In this document: in pieces, positions 17,426-25,834 of the stretch | Layout: every line of letters starts with the position of its first letter | Numbering within the stretch: the stretch's first letter is position 1 | Assembly: GCF_943181405.1 (NCBI RefSeq) | Contig: NZ_CALPBY010000003.1 | Span: 124,001-188,000 of the forward strand | DNA: 64,000 nt | DNA from: Cellulosimicrobium sp. Marseille-Q4280 | GTDB taxonomy: Bacteria > Actinomycetota > Actinomycetes > Actinomycetales > Cellulomonadaceae | Direction: 5' to 3' | The notes under the pieces: generated by a model | The model's input: the letters and a program-made list of their open reading frames with translations, nothing else | The model's database searches: none | Told to the model about the DNA's origin: nothing | Made by a program: the position numbers and the translations under genes

Positions 17426-17458
17426 GAGGGCCCCGCCGGACGATCCGGCGGGGCCCTC
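17426..17458. terminator. Bidirectional hairpin terminator
   Basis: A perfect 15-bp stem (GAGGGCCCCGCCGGA at 17426-17440, complement at 17444-17458) closes a CGA triloop. It sits between the convergent deacylase and siderophore-interacting genes and can serve both. Confidence 0.85.
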
Positions 17459-17474
17459 GCACGTCAGGACGTCG

Positions 17475-18479
17475 TCAGCTCTCGGCGCGGCCCTCGCGCC
17501 AGTAGCCCATGAACGCGACGGCGCGGCGGTCGACGCCGAGCTCGGCGACGAGGTGACGGCGCAGCGTCTTGATGGCGCTCGCCTCGCCCGCGAGCCACGC
17601 GTAGAGGACGGTCTCGTCCTCGAGCAGGGCCGGGACCTCCCACAGGATGGACGCGTCGACGTCGACGTCCTCGAGCGAGTCGGCGGTGACGCACTGCGAC
17701 GGTGGGTCGGTGCCCAGCACCCCCGCGCCGAGGATCCGCTCGGCGGCCTCCTTGACGGCGGGCACGAGCAGCGCGCCGTGCTCCGCACCCTCGGCGTGGC
17801 CGTCGACCTCGTCGCGCGCGAGGAACGTCACCCGCACGCCGGCCGGGGCGACGAGCTCGCGCGCGTCGTCGGCGTGCGGCACCTCGACGAAGACCTCGCC
17901 CCACGCGTCACCGGGAAGGTCCTCGCAGATCGCGGCGATCGCGGGCAGCGCGGTCTCGTCGCCCGCGAGCAGGAGCGCGTGGGCGCGCGCCGGCGGGTGG
18001 AACTCGATGCCGCCCGTGGGGCCGTCGGAACGCGCGTCCGGCCCGAGCAGGACGAGCGGCGTGCCGACCTCGGCCCCGAGCGCCCAGCGCGACGCGGGAC
18101 CGGCGTCCCCGTGGAGCACGACGTCGACGTCGACCTCCTGCACCTCGGGACGCACGGCGACGGTCGTGTAGGTGCGGAACGGGTTCCGACGCTCCTCGGG
18201 CTGGGCGCGCCAGGCCGCGTACCAGTCGTCGGAGCGCACGAGGTGCTCGTAGCCGCCGTCCGCGAGGGGCAGGACGAACTTGATGCGGACGTCGCGGCCC
18301 GGGTCGGCGAAGTGCTCGAGCTCCGGTCCGGTGAACGTGAAGCGGCGGAAGCTCGGCGTGAGCTGCTCGATCCGCGCGACCTCGACGTCGAAGAACTGCC
18401 ACGGGTTCGCGCGCCGCGCTGCGGCGCGGGCGGCGGTCCGACGGGTGGCGGTCCGGGGCATCTCGACGGTCTGACTCAC
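17475..18479 (-). CDS. Siderophore-interacting protein (FAD-dependent ferric reductase)
   Basis: The 334-residue protein belongs to the SIP/ViuB group of flavin reductases that release iron from imported ferric siderophores in the cytoplasm. The FAD-binding barrel has [13 protein letters not shown] and [15 protein letters not shown] (the RxYT flavin motif). The NAD(P)H-binding half has [18 protein letters not shown] and ends [14 protein letters not shown]. The GTG start at 18479 has no ribosome binding site. A TAGCCT box ends 7 nt before it and lies inside an iron box, suggesting a leaderless, iron-repressed transcript. It follows the siderophore permease gene but has its own promoter. Confidence 0.9.
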   Translation of the reverse strand: MSQTVEMPRTATRRTAARAAARRANPWQFFDVEVARIEQLTPSFRRFTFTGPELEHFADPGRDVRIKFVLPLADGGYEHLVRSDDWYAAWRAQPEERRNPFRTYTTVAVRPEVQEVDVDVVLHGDAGPASRWALGAEVGTPLVLLGPDARSDGPTGGIEFHPPARAHALLLAGDETALPAIAAICEDLPGDAWGEVFVEVPHADDARELVAPAGVRVTFLARDEVDGHAEGAEHGALLVPAVKEAAERILGAGVLGTDPPSQCVTADSLEDVDVDASILWEVPALLEDETVLYAWLAGEASAIKTLRRHLVAELGVDRRAVAFMGYWREGRAES

Positions 18480-18481
18480 AC

Positions 18482-18497
18482 AGGTGAGGCTAACCTA
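18482..18497 (-). promoter_or_regulatory. IdeR/DtxR-type iron box before the siderophore-interacting gene
   Basis: On the minus strand TAGGTTAGCCTCACCT matches the IdeR/DtxR operator consensus (TTAGGTTAGSCTAACCT) at all but one or two positions. It covers the likely -10 element, TAGCCT, so bound repressor would block initiation directly. Confidence 0.85.
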
Positions 18498-18559
18498 CGC
18501 GACACCACCGTGGTCAACCCGTCCACGTCCGGAACGGCCAGGACCGGCGGTGATCCGCG

Positions 18560-20725
18560 TCACGCGCTCCGGCCGCGGCTGCGCCACAGGAGGTAGACGA
18601 AGTACGGCGCGCCGAGGAGCGCGGTCCCGAGACCGGCGGGGATCTGGTCGGGTGCGATGACGAACCGGCCGAGGGTGTCCGCGACCGACACGAGCAGCGC
18701 ACCCAGCAGCATCGCGACGGGCACCACGCGGGAGTGCCGCGACCCGACGAGCGCCCGGGCCGCGTGCGGGGCGACGAGCCCCACGAACGCCATCACACCC
18801 ACCGCGCACACCGCGGCCGCGGTGAGGAACGCCGCCGCGCCGAGCAGCAGCAGGCGCGTGCGGTCGAGGGAGATGCCGAGCACGCGCGGGGTGTCCTCGT
18901 CGAGCGCGAGGACGTCGAGGTCACGACGGTGCACGGCCGCCAGCGGCGTGACCACGAGGAGCGCGAGCGCCACGGGGATCACCTGGCTCAGCGTGCGACC
19001 GTACGTCGAGCCGGACAGCCACGTGAGGGCGAGGTTCACGTCCCAGGGCGCGACGACCACGATGATCAGGGTGATGAGCGCCATGACGCCGGCCTGCGCC
19101 CCGATGCCGATGAGCACGAGCCGGTCCGAGCTGAGACCGCCGCGGTACGACAGCCCGTAGACGAGGCCGAAGACCGCGAAGGCCCCCACCGCCGCCGCGG
19201 CGGACATCGGCCAGATCCCGACGCCGGGGACGAGCAGGATCATCGTCACGGCGCCGAGGCCCGCGCCCGACGTCACGCCGAGCAGGCCCGGCTCGGCGAG
19301 CGGGTTGCGGCACACGGCCTGGACGATCGTGCCGGCGAGCGCGAGCGCGGCACCGGCGAGCAGGGCCGCGAGCACGCGCGGGAGGCGCTGGTCGAGGACG
19401 AAGTCGATCTGCCTGCCGGCCACGCCGTCCCACCAGTTCGCGACGTCGCCGAGGAGCACGACCCGGTCGCCGAGCAGGAGGCCGGCGACGGTCGCCGCGA
19501 CGACGAGCAGGCCGAGCAGACCGACGACGACGAAGACGGTCGTGCGCGTGCGCGGGCGACCGAGCGCGCCGTGGGTCGACTGCGCGCCCGGTCCGGCGTC
19601 ACGCAGCCGGCGCGCGAGCCAGATGAGCAGCCCGGCGCCGAGGACCGTCGTGACGACGCCCGTGGGGACCGCGATGGACGTCGTGCCGGGCAGGAGCACG
19701 CGGAGCAGCACGTCGGCGCCCAGGATGACGACGACGCCGACGACCGCCGCGAAGGGCAGGAGCAGGGCGTGCCGCCCGAGACCCGGGACGCGCCGTGCGA
19801 CGAGCCGCGCGATGACGGGCGCCGCGAGGCCGACGAACCCGACCGGTCCGGCGACGGTCACCGCGATCGCGGCGAGCAGCACCGCGACGAGGACCGCCAC
19901 GACGCGCGTGCGCCGCACGTCGACGCCCAGCACCGTCGCGGCGTCGTCGCCGAGCCCGAGCAGGTCCAGCCGGCGTGCGAGCAGGAGGGCGCCGAGCACG
20001 CCCACGACGACGACCGGCGTCGCGAGGGTCACCGTGCGCGTGCCGGACTGGACGATCGAGCCGCTCCCCCACGCGAACAGCCCGAGGGTCTCCTGCTCGA
20101 AGAGCACGAGGAGGACCGTCGTCAGGGCGTGCAGGGCGAGCATGATCGCCGACCCGGCGAGGACGAGGCGCGTCGGCCCGTCGGCCCCGCCGCGGGACAG
20201 GACGAGGACGAGGCACGCCGCGGCGAGCCCGCCGAGGAACGCGAGACCGCCCTGGAGGTAGAACGGCACGCTCAGGCCGAACGCCGCGACGGCGACCACC
20301 GTGAGGTAGGCGCCGGCGTTGACGGCGAGCGTGTCCGGGGACGCGAGCGGGTTGCGCGCGACCGACTGCAGCACCGCGCCCGCGACGCCGAGCGCGACCC
20401 CGAGGAGCAGCCCCGCGAGCAGCCGCGGCACGCGCGACGCGACGAGCACGGCGACCGTCTGGTCCGCGCCGTCGCCGGTGAGGAGGCGCAGCAGGTCGAG
20501 CGGGCCGACCGCCGCGGTGCCCTGCGAGAGGTGCACCGCGGCGAGGACGGCCGCGAGCAGGAGGGCGAGGCCGAAGGCGGTGACGATCCCGAGCCGGGAC
20601 GACCGCACGGGGCGCACGGCCGGGACCGGCGTGCCCGGCCCCGGCTCCTCGGTCACGACGGCCGGAGCCGGCTCCTCCAGCAGGAGGGCGTCCGGCTCCG
20701 CCGTCGTGCGGTCACGCGTCGTCAT
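18560..20725 (-). CDS. Ferric-siderophore ABC permease, double FecCD domain
   Basis: The 721-residue protein contains two complete FecCD-type permease units in one chain (about residues 40-375 and 395-721), like FhuB of enterobacteria. The first half has LLAGLLLGVALGVAGAVLQSVARNPLASPD and the second LAALLAGAALALAGTIVQAVCRNPLAEPGLLG, the same helix and GxxxQ/RNPLA motif. Each half ends with the VGFVGLxAPxxAR coupling loop. About 20 membrane helices are expected. The fused chain replaces the usual pair of permease subunits for the ATPase and lipoprotein encoded upstream. It starts 37 bases after the binding-protein gene. Confidence 0.93.
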   Translation of the reverse strand: MTTRDRTTAEPDALLLEEPAPAVVTEEPGPGTPVPAVRPVRSSRLGIVTAFGLALLLAAVLAAVHLSQGTAAVGPLDLLRLLTGDGADQTVAVLVASRVPRLLAGLLLGVALGVAGAVLQSVARNPLASPDTLAVNAGAYLTVVAVAAFGLSVPFYLQGGLAFLGGLAAACLVLVLSRGGADGPTRLVLAGSAIMLALHALTTVLLVLFEQETLGLFAWGSGSIVQSGTRTVTLATPVVVVGVLGALLLARRLDLLGLGDDAATVLGVDVRRTRVVAVLVAVLLAAIAVTVAGPVGFVGLAAPVIARLVARRVPGLGRHALLLPFAAVVGVVVILGADVLLRVLLPGTTSIAVPTGVVTTVLGAGLLIWLARRLRDAGPGAQSTHGALGRPRTRTTVFVVVGLLGLLVVAATVAGLLLGDRVVLLGDVANWWDGVAGRQIDFVLDQRLPRVLAALLAGAALALAGTIVQAVCRNPLAEPGLLGVTSGAGLGAVTMILLVPGVGIWPMSAAAAVGAFAVFGLVYGLSYRGGLSSDRLVLIGIGAQAGVMALITLIIVVVAPWDVNLALTWLSGSTYGRTLSQVIPVALALLVVTPLAAVHRRDLDVLALDEDTPRVLGISLDRTRLLLLGAAAFLTAAAVCAVGVMAFVGLVAPHAARALVGSRHSRVVPVAMLLGALLVSVADTLGRFVIAPDQIPAGLGTALLGAPYFVYLLWRSRGRSA

Positions 20726-20762
20726 CGCGGTGCGTCGTGCCTCTCGTCGCCCAGAGGGGTGG

Positions 20763-21764
20763 TCAGGCCGTCACGGCGGCGACGAGGGCGTCGACGTAGG
20801 CCGCGCCGGAGAGCGGGCCGCCGAACATCCAGATGCCGTCCGGGAGGCGGTGCACGTCGCCGGCGGTGACGAACGGGAGCTGCTCCCACACCGCGTTGCC
20901 TGCGAGGCCGTCGACGAACGGGTCGCCGCCGTCGGCGTCGTTCGCGGAGTAGACGAACTGCACGTCACCGAGCTGCGTGAGGCCCTCGACGTCGGTCTGC
21001 GCGAGCCCGTAGTCCGGGTCGCCGCCCTCGGTCCACGCGTTGACCAGGCCGACCTCCTCGCCGAGCGCGCCGAAGTACGACCCGGGCGTGTACATGCGGA
21101 TCGCCACCGTGTCGTTGGTGATCCAGCCGTCCGCCATGGCGAACTCGCCGCCCGCGAGCCCGGCCTCCTCGATCGCCGTCGTGCCGGCCTCGACCGTCGC
21201 GTCGAACTCCTCGAGCACCGTCGCCGCCTCGTCCTCGGTGCCCGTGACCTGCGCGAGCGTCTCGACCGTGGAGCGCATGTAGCCGAGGGGGTCCTCGCCG
21301 TCGGAGCCGCGCAGCGCCAGGACCGGCGCGATCTCCTCGATCTGGGCGATGACGTTCTCGGGGACGTCGGTCGTCGTGACCACGAGGTCGGGCTCGAGCG
21401 CGGAGATGGCGTCGAGGCTCGGCTCGCCGCGCGTGCCGACGTCGGGCGTGCCCTCGTCGATCGGTGCGACGGTGTTCCACGTGTTGTAGCCCTCGACGTC
21501 GGCCTGGCCCGCCGGGTCGACGCCCAGCGCGACGAGGTTCTCGGTGAGGCCCCACTCGAGCGAGACGACGTCCGCGGCCGGGGCGTCGAGCGTGTGCTCG
21601 CCGCGCTCGTCGGTGTAGGTGACGGGGCCGGCCGAGTCGCCGGCCGCGGCGTCCTCGGTCGCGTCCGTGGCCGGGTCCTCGGTCGTGCCGCACGCGGCGA
21701 GCGCGAACGTCGTGGCGAGCGCGAGGGCGCCCACGGCGAGCGAGCGGGATCGGGAGGAGCGCAT
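20763..21764 (-). CDS. Ferric-siderophore-binding lipoprotein
   Basis: The 333-residue product has a lipoprotein signal (SLAVGALALATTFALAAC, Cys near 25) and an acidic linker, then the two-lobed periplasmic-binding fold of the FepB/FhuD class: VVSLEWGLTENLVALGVDPAGQ at the first lobe, EPSLDAISALEPDLVVTT and the long linking helix. It captures ferric siderophores outside the membrane and docks on the fused permease. ATG 21764 gives the proper signal peptide. It sits 62 bases after the ATPase gene in the same operon. The siderophore class cannot be told. Confidence 0.9.
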   Translation of the reverse strand: MRSSRSRSLAVGALALATTFALAACGTTEDPATDATEDAAAGDSAGPVTYTDERGEHTLDAPAADVVSLEWGLTENLVALGVDPAGQADVEGYNTWNTVAPIDEGTPDVGTRGEPSLDAISALEPDLVVTTTDVPENVIAQIEEIAPVLALRGSDGEDPLGYMRSTVETLAQVTGTEDEAATVLEEFDATVEAGTTAIEEAGLAGGEFAMADGWITNDTVAIRMYTPGSYFGALGEEVGLVNAWTEGGDPDYGLAQTDVEGLTQLGDVQFVYSANDADGGDPFVDGLAGNAVWEQLPFVTAGDVHRLPDGIWMFGGPLSGAAYVDALVAAVTA

Positions 21765-21826
21765 GGGTGTCCTTCGGTTCGGTGGGGTGCCCGCGGCGCG
21801 GGCGGAGGTGCGGAAGGGTGGAGCGG

Positions 21827-22687
21827 TCAGACGTGCAGGGCGGCGCCGGCGCGCGACGCGTGGCGCCCGAGCGGCTCGCAGCAGGTGCGTCCTGTGAGCG
21901 GGTGCGTGTAGACGTCCACGTGGATGCCGTACACCTCGGTGAGCAGCTCCGACGTGAGCACGTCCTCGGCGCTGCCCGACGCGCGCACCACGCCCATCTG
22001 CAGGAGCACGACGTGGTCCGCGACGGACGCCGCCTGGTTGAGGTCGTGCAGCACGACCCCGACGGCGACGCCGTGCTCGGTCGCGAGGTCGCGGACGAGG
22101 TCGAGCAGCTCCACCTGGTACCGCAGGTCGAGGTAGGTGGTGGGCTCGTCGAGCAGGAGCACGCCCGTGTCCTGCGCGAGGCACGTGGCGAGCCACACGC
22201 GCTGCAGCTCCCCGCCCGAGAGCTCGTCCACGCCGCGCTCGGCCATCGGCGTGATGCCCGTGACCTCCATCGCGTGGGCGACGGCGCGCGGCCCGTCGGC
22301 GTCGTTCGAGCGGAAGCGTCCCCGGTACGGGTGGCGCCCGTACGCGACGACGTCGCGCACGTTCACCCCGCTCGGGGTGGGCCGGCTCTGCGACAGCAGG
22401 GTGACGCGGCGCGCGAAGTCCCGGGGGTGCAGCGCGAGCGCGTCGGCGGCGTCGTCGAGCGTGACCGTCCCGGCGTCGGGGCGGTGCAGGCGCGCGAGCG
22501 AGCGCAGGAGCGTGGACTTGCCGGACCCGTTGGGGCCGATGAGTGCCGTGACCTCGCCGGGGACGAGGTCGAGGCCGGCGCCGTGCACCACGGTGCGGGC
22601 GTCGTACGACAGGTGCAGGTCGTGCCCGGACAGGGCCGCGGCACCGAGCCGGCGGGACGTGTCGGGCACGACTGAGGTTCCACTCAC
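21827..22687 (-). CDS. Ferric-siderophore ABC transporter ATPase
   Basis: The 286-residue ATPase has all FepC/FhuC-type motifs: Walker A GPNGSGKST, Q-loop LLSQSR, signature LSGGELQR, Walker B GVLLLDEPTTYLDL and the switch His in VVLHDLNQ. VVAYGRHPYRGRF is typical of iron-siderophore importers. It powers the double permease encoded downstream. The GTG start at 22687 is preceded closely by an iron box and TTAGCCT, the same layout as at the siderophore-interacting gene, so it is likely leaderless and iron-repressed. It is the first gene of the uptake operon. Confidence 0.93.
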   Translation of the reverse strand: MSGTSVVPDTSRRLGAAALSGHDLHLSYDARTVVHGAGLDLVPGEVTALIGPNGSGKSTLLRSLARLHRPDAGTVTLDDAADALALHPRDFARRVTLLSQSRPTPSGVNVRDVVAYGRHPYRGRFRSNDADGPRAVAHAMEVTGITPMAERGVDELSGGELQRVWLATCLAQDTGVLLLDEPTTYLDLRYQVELLDLVRDLATEHGVAVGVVLHDLNQAASVADHVVLLQMGVVRASGSAEDVLTSELLTEVYGIHVDVYTHPLTGRTCCEPLGRHASRAGAALHV

Positions 22688-22688
22688 A

Positions 22689-22706
22689 TAGGTGAGGCTA
22701 ATCTAT
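22689..22706 (-). promoter_or_regulatory. IdeR/DtxR-type iron box before the uptake operon
   Basis: On the minus strand TAGATTAGCCTCACCTAT lies directly before the GTG start. It shares TTAGCCTCACCT and the following TGTGAGT with the iron box at 18482-18497, including identical spacing to the start codon. Confidence 0.85.
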
Positions 22707-22746
22707 GCACGGCGTGCTGATCCAGGGGCTGCGGGTGCGACGGACG

Positions 22747-23607
22747 TCACGCCCGTCGGGTACCGGGCTCGTGCTGGTGGGCCGACGGCGCGCGGTCCTC
22801 GTCCGCGGCGTGGGCCCGCGTGGGTGACGCGACGTGCTCACCGCCGAGCGCGACGGGCACGACGAGGGCGCGGTGGTCGGACAGCCCCGTGTCGACCGCG
22901 AGCGCCGGCGCTGTGGCGCGGACCGCCCCGTGCGCGAGCACGTGGTCGAGCTGGCGTGCCGGTGCCCCGACGGGGAACGTCGCGGCGCTCGCCAGCGGCT
23001 GCCACCCGCTCGTGCGGGCCGCCTGCGGCGCGTCGATGTTGAGGTCGCCCATGAGCACGACGGGCTCTACGGCGTCCTCGGCGAGCGAGCGCGTGAGCCG
23101 GACGAGCTGGGTGAGGTTGCGCCCGGGCACGAAGGTCAGGTGCGCGCACACGACGGTGAGCGGCCCTGCGGGGGCGTCGAGGCTCGCCACGAGCGCGGCA
23201 CGTGGCTCGTCGCGCACGAGCGTGGGCACGCGGCTGCCGGGGAAGCGCACGGGCACCCGTGTGCGCGGCGGCGGCATGACGACGGTCCGCCAGGCCCGGA
23301 CGGGGAACCTGCTCACGACGGCGATCCCGTACGCCGCCTGGCCGGGCTGCTGCTCGCCCGTGGGCGCGGACCACACGCCCGGCTCGCCGACGAGCGTCGC
23401 GACGAACCGGTGGTCGACCGCCCCCGCGGCCTCGGCCGCGACGGCCGTGAGGTCGGCGCCGTGGGACCGGGGCTGGTCGCGGTCGACCTCCTGGAGCGCG
23501 AGGACGTCGGCGTCGAGCGCGCGGACGGCGCCCGCGAAGCGGTCGAGGTCGACCCTGTCGTCGACCGTCGACCGCCCGTGGAGGATGTTGAACGTCGCGA
23601 GGCGCAT
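22747..23607 (-). CDS. Endonuclease/exonuclease/phosphatase family protein
   Basis: The 286-residue protein is an EEP-fold phosphodiesterase. MRLATFNILHGRS holds the metal-ligand Asn, DVLALQEVDRDQPRS the catalytic Glu, VVCAHLTFVPGRN and VVLMGDLNI the Asp/Asn pair, and LDHVLAHG and LSDHRALVV the final Asp/His pair. Relatives cleave DNA, sphingomyelin or phosphoinositides. There is no signal peptide, so a cytoplasmic nuclease or phosphatase is the safest reading. The ATG at 23607 gives the canonical first strand. The last 25 residues are His- and Arg-rich and variable. It diverges from the next gene. Confidence 0.9.
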   Translation of the reverse strand: MRLATFNILHGRSTVDDRVDLDRFAGAVRALDADVLALQEVDRDQPRSHGADLTAVAAEAAGAVDHRFVATLVGEPGVWSAPTGEQQPGQAAYGIAVVSRFPVRAWRTVVMPPPRTRVPVRFPGSRVPTLVRDEPRAALVASLDAPAGPLTVVCAHLTFVPGRNLTQLVRLTRSLAEDAVEPVVLMGDLNIDAPQAARTSGWQPLASAATFPVGAPARQLDHVLAHGAVRATAPALAVDTGLSDHRALVVPVALGGEHVASPTRAHAADEDRAPSAHQHEPGTRRA

Positions 23608-23740
23608 CGTCTCGATTCTGGGCGCGCCGGCGTCACGCCGCACCCCGCACGGTCCGTCCGGCGCGGCACGCGTGCGCTCGACCGGCGTGCGACGGGCGCG
23701 CGACGTGCCGGTGGACGGCGCGTGGTGTAGACCCTGGGGC

Positions 23741-24370
23741 ATGGTGGACGACAGAGAGGCCCTGCACGACGGCCTGCGCATGACCGCGGCGGCGCTCGCC
23801 GAGGCCGGGATCCCGCACGCGCTCGTCGGCGGGTACGCCGCGTGGGCGCGCGGCGCACCCGAGCCGAGCCACGACGCCGACTTCGCGATCCGCGAGGTCG
23901 ACGTGGACCGGGCGCGCGAGGTGCTGGCCGAGGCGGGCCTCGAGATCACGGAGCCGACGGAGAACTGGCTGTTCAAGGCGTACCACCACGGCGAGCTCGT
24001 CGACGTGCTCTACCGCATGGTCGGCGAGCCGATCGACGACGACCTCCTCGCCCGGACCGACGAGCTCGAGGTCCTCGCGGTCCGCATGCCCGTGCTGTCG
24101 GCGACGGAGATCATGGCGTCGAAGCTGCGCGTGATCGGCGAGCACTTCTGCGACTTCTCGCGCCTGCTCCCCGTCGCCCGTGCGATGCGCGAGCAGATCG
24201 CCTGGCCCGAGGTGCGCGAGCGGGTCGACGACAACCCCTACGCCCGCGCGTTCCTGTTCCTCCTCGACGAGCTGGGCGTCGTCGACAAGGCGGAGATGCG
24301 CGACCCCGCCGCGGAGCGCGGCGCGGCGTCCGGCCCTGCCTCGGGAGACCCGTCGAGCCACGTGGAGTGA
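23741..24370 (+). CDS. Nucleotidyltransferase-fold protein, AbiEii-like
   Basis: The 209-residue protein resembles the minimal nucleotidyltransferase group. GIPHALVGGYAAWARGAPEPSHDADFAIRE matches the G(G/S)xAxxxxG...DxD core, with DAD as metal ligands, and VLSATEIMASKLRVIGEHFCDFSRLLPVARA resembles the C-terminal helices of AbiEii-like proteins that contact the substrate. Such proteins modify tRNA or proteins, sometimes as toxins, but no antitoxin-like partner lies beside it. Start ATG 23741 lies 7 nt after a TAGACC element, so it may be leaderless. Upstream DNA is divergent from the nuclease gene. Confidence 0.8.
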   Translation: MVDDREALHDGLRMTAAALAEAGIPHALVGGYAAWARGAPEPSHDADFAIREVDVDRAREVLAEAGLEITEPTENWLFKAYHHGELVDVLYRMVGEPIDDDLLARTDELEVLAVRMPVLSATEIMASKLRVIGEHFCDFSRLLPVARAMREQIAWPEVRERVDDNPYARAFLFLLDELGVVDKAEMRDPAAERGAASGPASGDPSSHVE

Positions 24371-24449
24371 CGGCGGCGCTCGGCGCGCGAGCGGGCGCGA
24401 TCGTGCTCAGGGTGGAGGGGTACCGCCCCCGACACCAGGAGGTATCTCG

Positions 24450-24899
24450 ATGAGCACGGTCACCCAGTCCGTCGACGTCAGCGTCCCCGTCCGCACCGCC
24501 TACGACCAGTGGACGCAGTTCGAGGAGTTCCCCCGCTTCATGGAGGGCGTGGAGGAGATCCGGCAGCTCGACGCGACGCACACGCACTGGAGGACGAAGA
24601 TCGGCGGCGTGGAGCGCGAGTTCGACGCCGAGATCACGGAGCAGCACCCCGACGAGCGCGTCGCGTGGAACAGCACGTCCGGCCCGGACCACGCGGGCGT
24701 CGTGACGTTCCACCGCCTGAGCGACACCGAGACGCGCGTGACGGTCCAGCTCGACTGGTCGCCCGAGGGCGTCGTGGAGAAGGCCGGCGACCTGCTGCAG
24801 CTCGACGAGCGCCGCGTCAAGGGCGACCTCGCGCGGTTCAAGGAGTTCATCGAGTCGCGCGGCGTCGAGACGGGCGCCTGGCGCGGCGACGTCAGCTGA
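24450..24899 (+). CDS. SRPBCC (START-like/coenzyme Q-binding) protein
   Basis: The 149-residue protein is a single SRPBCC domain. SVDVSVPVRTAYDQWTQFEEFPRFMEGVEEIRQLD is the typical first strand and helix pair of the polyketide cyclase/COQ10 group, followed by FDAEITEQHPDERVAW and a long C-terminal helix. It binds a hydrophobic ligand that cannot be inferred. AGGAGG lies 7 nt before the ATG. A terminator hairpin follows at once, so the gene is probably monocistronic. Confidence 0.88.
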   Translation: MSTVTQSVDVSVPVRTAYDQWTQFEEFPRFMEGVEEIRQLDATHTHWRTKIGGVEREFDAEITEQHPDERVAWNSTSGPDHAGVVTFHRLSDTETRVTVQLDWSPEGVVEKAGDLLQLDERRVKGDLARFKEFIESRGVETGAWRGDVS

Positions 24900-24915
24900 C
24901 GGTTGAAAGAACCAC

Positions 24916-24954
24916 GACGGAGCGGGTCCGGGGCCTCCTCGGGCCCGCTCCGTC
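24916..24954 (+). terminator. Hairpin terminator after the SRPBCC gene
   Basis: GACGGAGCGGG (24916-24926) pairs with CCCGCTCCGTC (24944-24954) over a 17-nt loop that can extend the stem (TCCGGG...CTCGGG). It begins 17 nt after the stop codon. Confidence 0.75.
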
Positions 24955-25012
24955 GCGCCGGCGGCCTCCGGCGGCCGTGCGCACCGGCTCCGCGTGTCCC
25001 ATGCTGAGGCCC

Positions 25013-25834
25013 ATGCCCGCTCGCACGTCGTCCTGTATCCCGGTGGAGGACGAGACCGACGTGCGGTTCACCGTCGGCGACCTCACGGCCGTCGCGCACG
25101 TCAGCGGTGCCGTCTCCCCAGCGCTCGTCGTCGTCCTCGTGCACGGACTGGGTTCCTCCGCCCGCGCCTTCCGTCCGGTCGTCGACGAGCTCGCACGCCG
25201 CGACGACCTCCGCGCGGCCGTCCATGCCATCGACCTCCCCGGGTACGGCGCCTCGCCGCGCACAGGACGCGACGTCCCGCTCGAGGAGCACGCGGCGCTC
25301 GTCGCCACGTACGTCCGCGACCACGTCCTGGCTGCGTCGCCCGACGGCGTCTCTCCGCCCCCGGTCGTGCTCGTGGGCCACTCGATGGGTGGCCAGGTCG
25401 TCGGCCAGGCGATGGTCGACCACCCCCGCGAGGCCCCCGCCGGGGTGCTCGTCGGACCGACCGCGGACCGCCACGCCCGCACCGCGCCGCACCACGCCCT
25501 GCGCCTCCTGCGCGACGCGTTCGGCGAGCGGCCCCGAGCGCTCGGGACGCTCGCCGTCGACTACGTGCTGCGCTGCACCCTGGCGTACTACGCGCGCCAG
25601 ACGCGACGCATGCTCGCCCACCACCTCGAGGAGGTCGTGCCGCGCGTGCCGGGACGCGTCGTCGTGCTGCGCGGCAGGGCCGACCCGGTCGCGCCGCACC
25701 GCTGGGCCCGCGAGCTCGCGGACGCCGCGCCGCACGGCGAGCTGCGCGAAGTGGTCGGACGTCACCACGCGATGGACTCCGACCCGGGCGCGATCGTCGA
25801 CGCGGTCGTCCACGCGGCGAAGGAGGTGCCGTGA
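25013..25834 (+). CDS. Alpha/beta hydrolase
   Basis: The 273-residue protein has the alpha/beta-hydrolase core: VVVLVHGLGSSARAF with the oxyanion-hole HG, VVLVGHSMGGQVV with nucleophile Ser in GHSMGG, LRGRADPVAP with the acid Asp, and GRHHAMDSDP with the catalytic His. It is probably a cytoplasmic esterase or lipase. An in-frame ATG 12 bases earlier is also possible. Its stop overlaps the next hydrolase start as GTGA, which suggests the two enzymes act on related substrates. Confidence 0.85.
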   Translation: MPARTSSCIPVEDETDVRFTVGDLTAVAHVSGAVSPALVVVLVHGLGSSARAFRPVVDELARRDDLRAAVHAIDLPGYGASPRTGRDVPLEEHAALVATYVRDHVLAASPDGVSPPPVVLVGHSMGGQVVGQAMVDHPREAPAGVLVGPTADRHARTAPHHALRLLRDAFGERPRALGTLAVDYVLRCTLAYYARQTRRMLAHHLEEVVPRVPGRVVVLRGRADPVAPHRWARELADAAPHGELREVVGRHHAMDSDPGAIVDAVVHAAKEVP

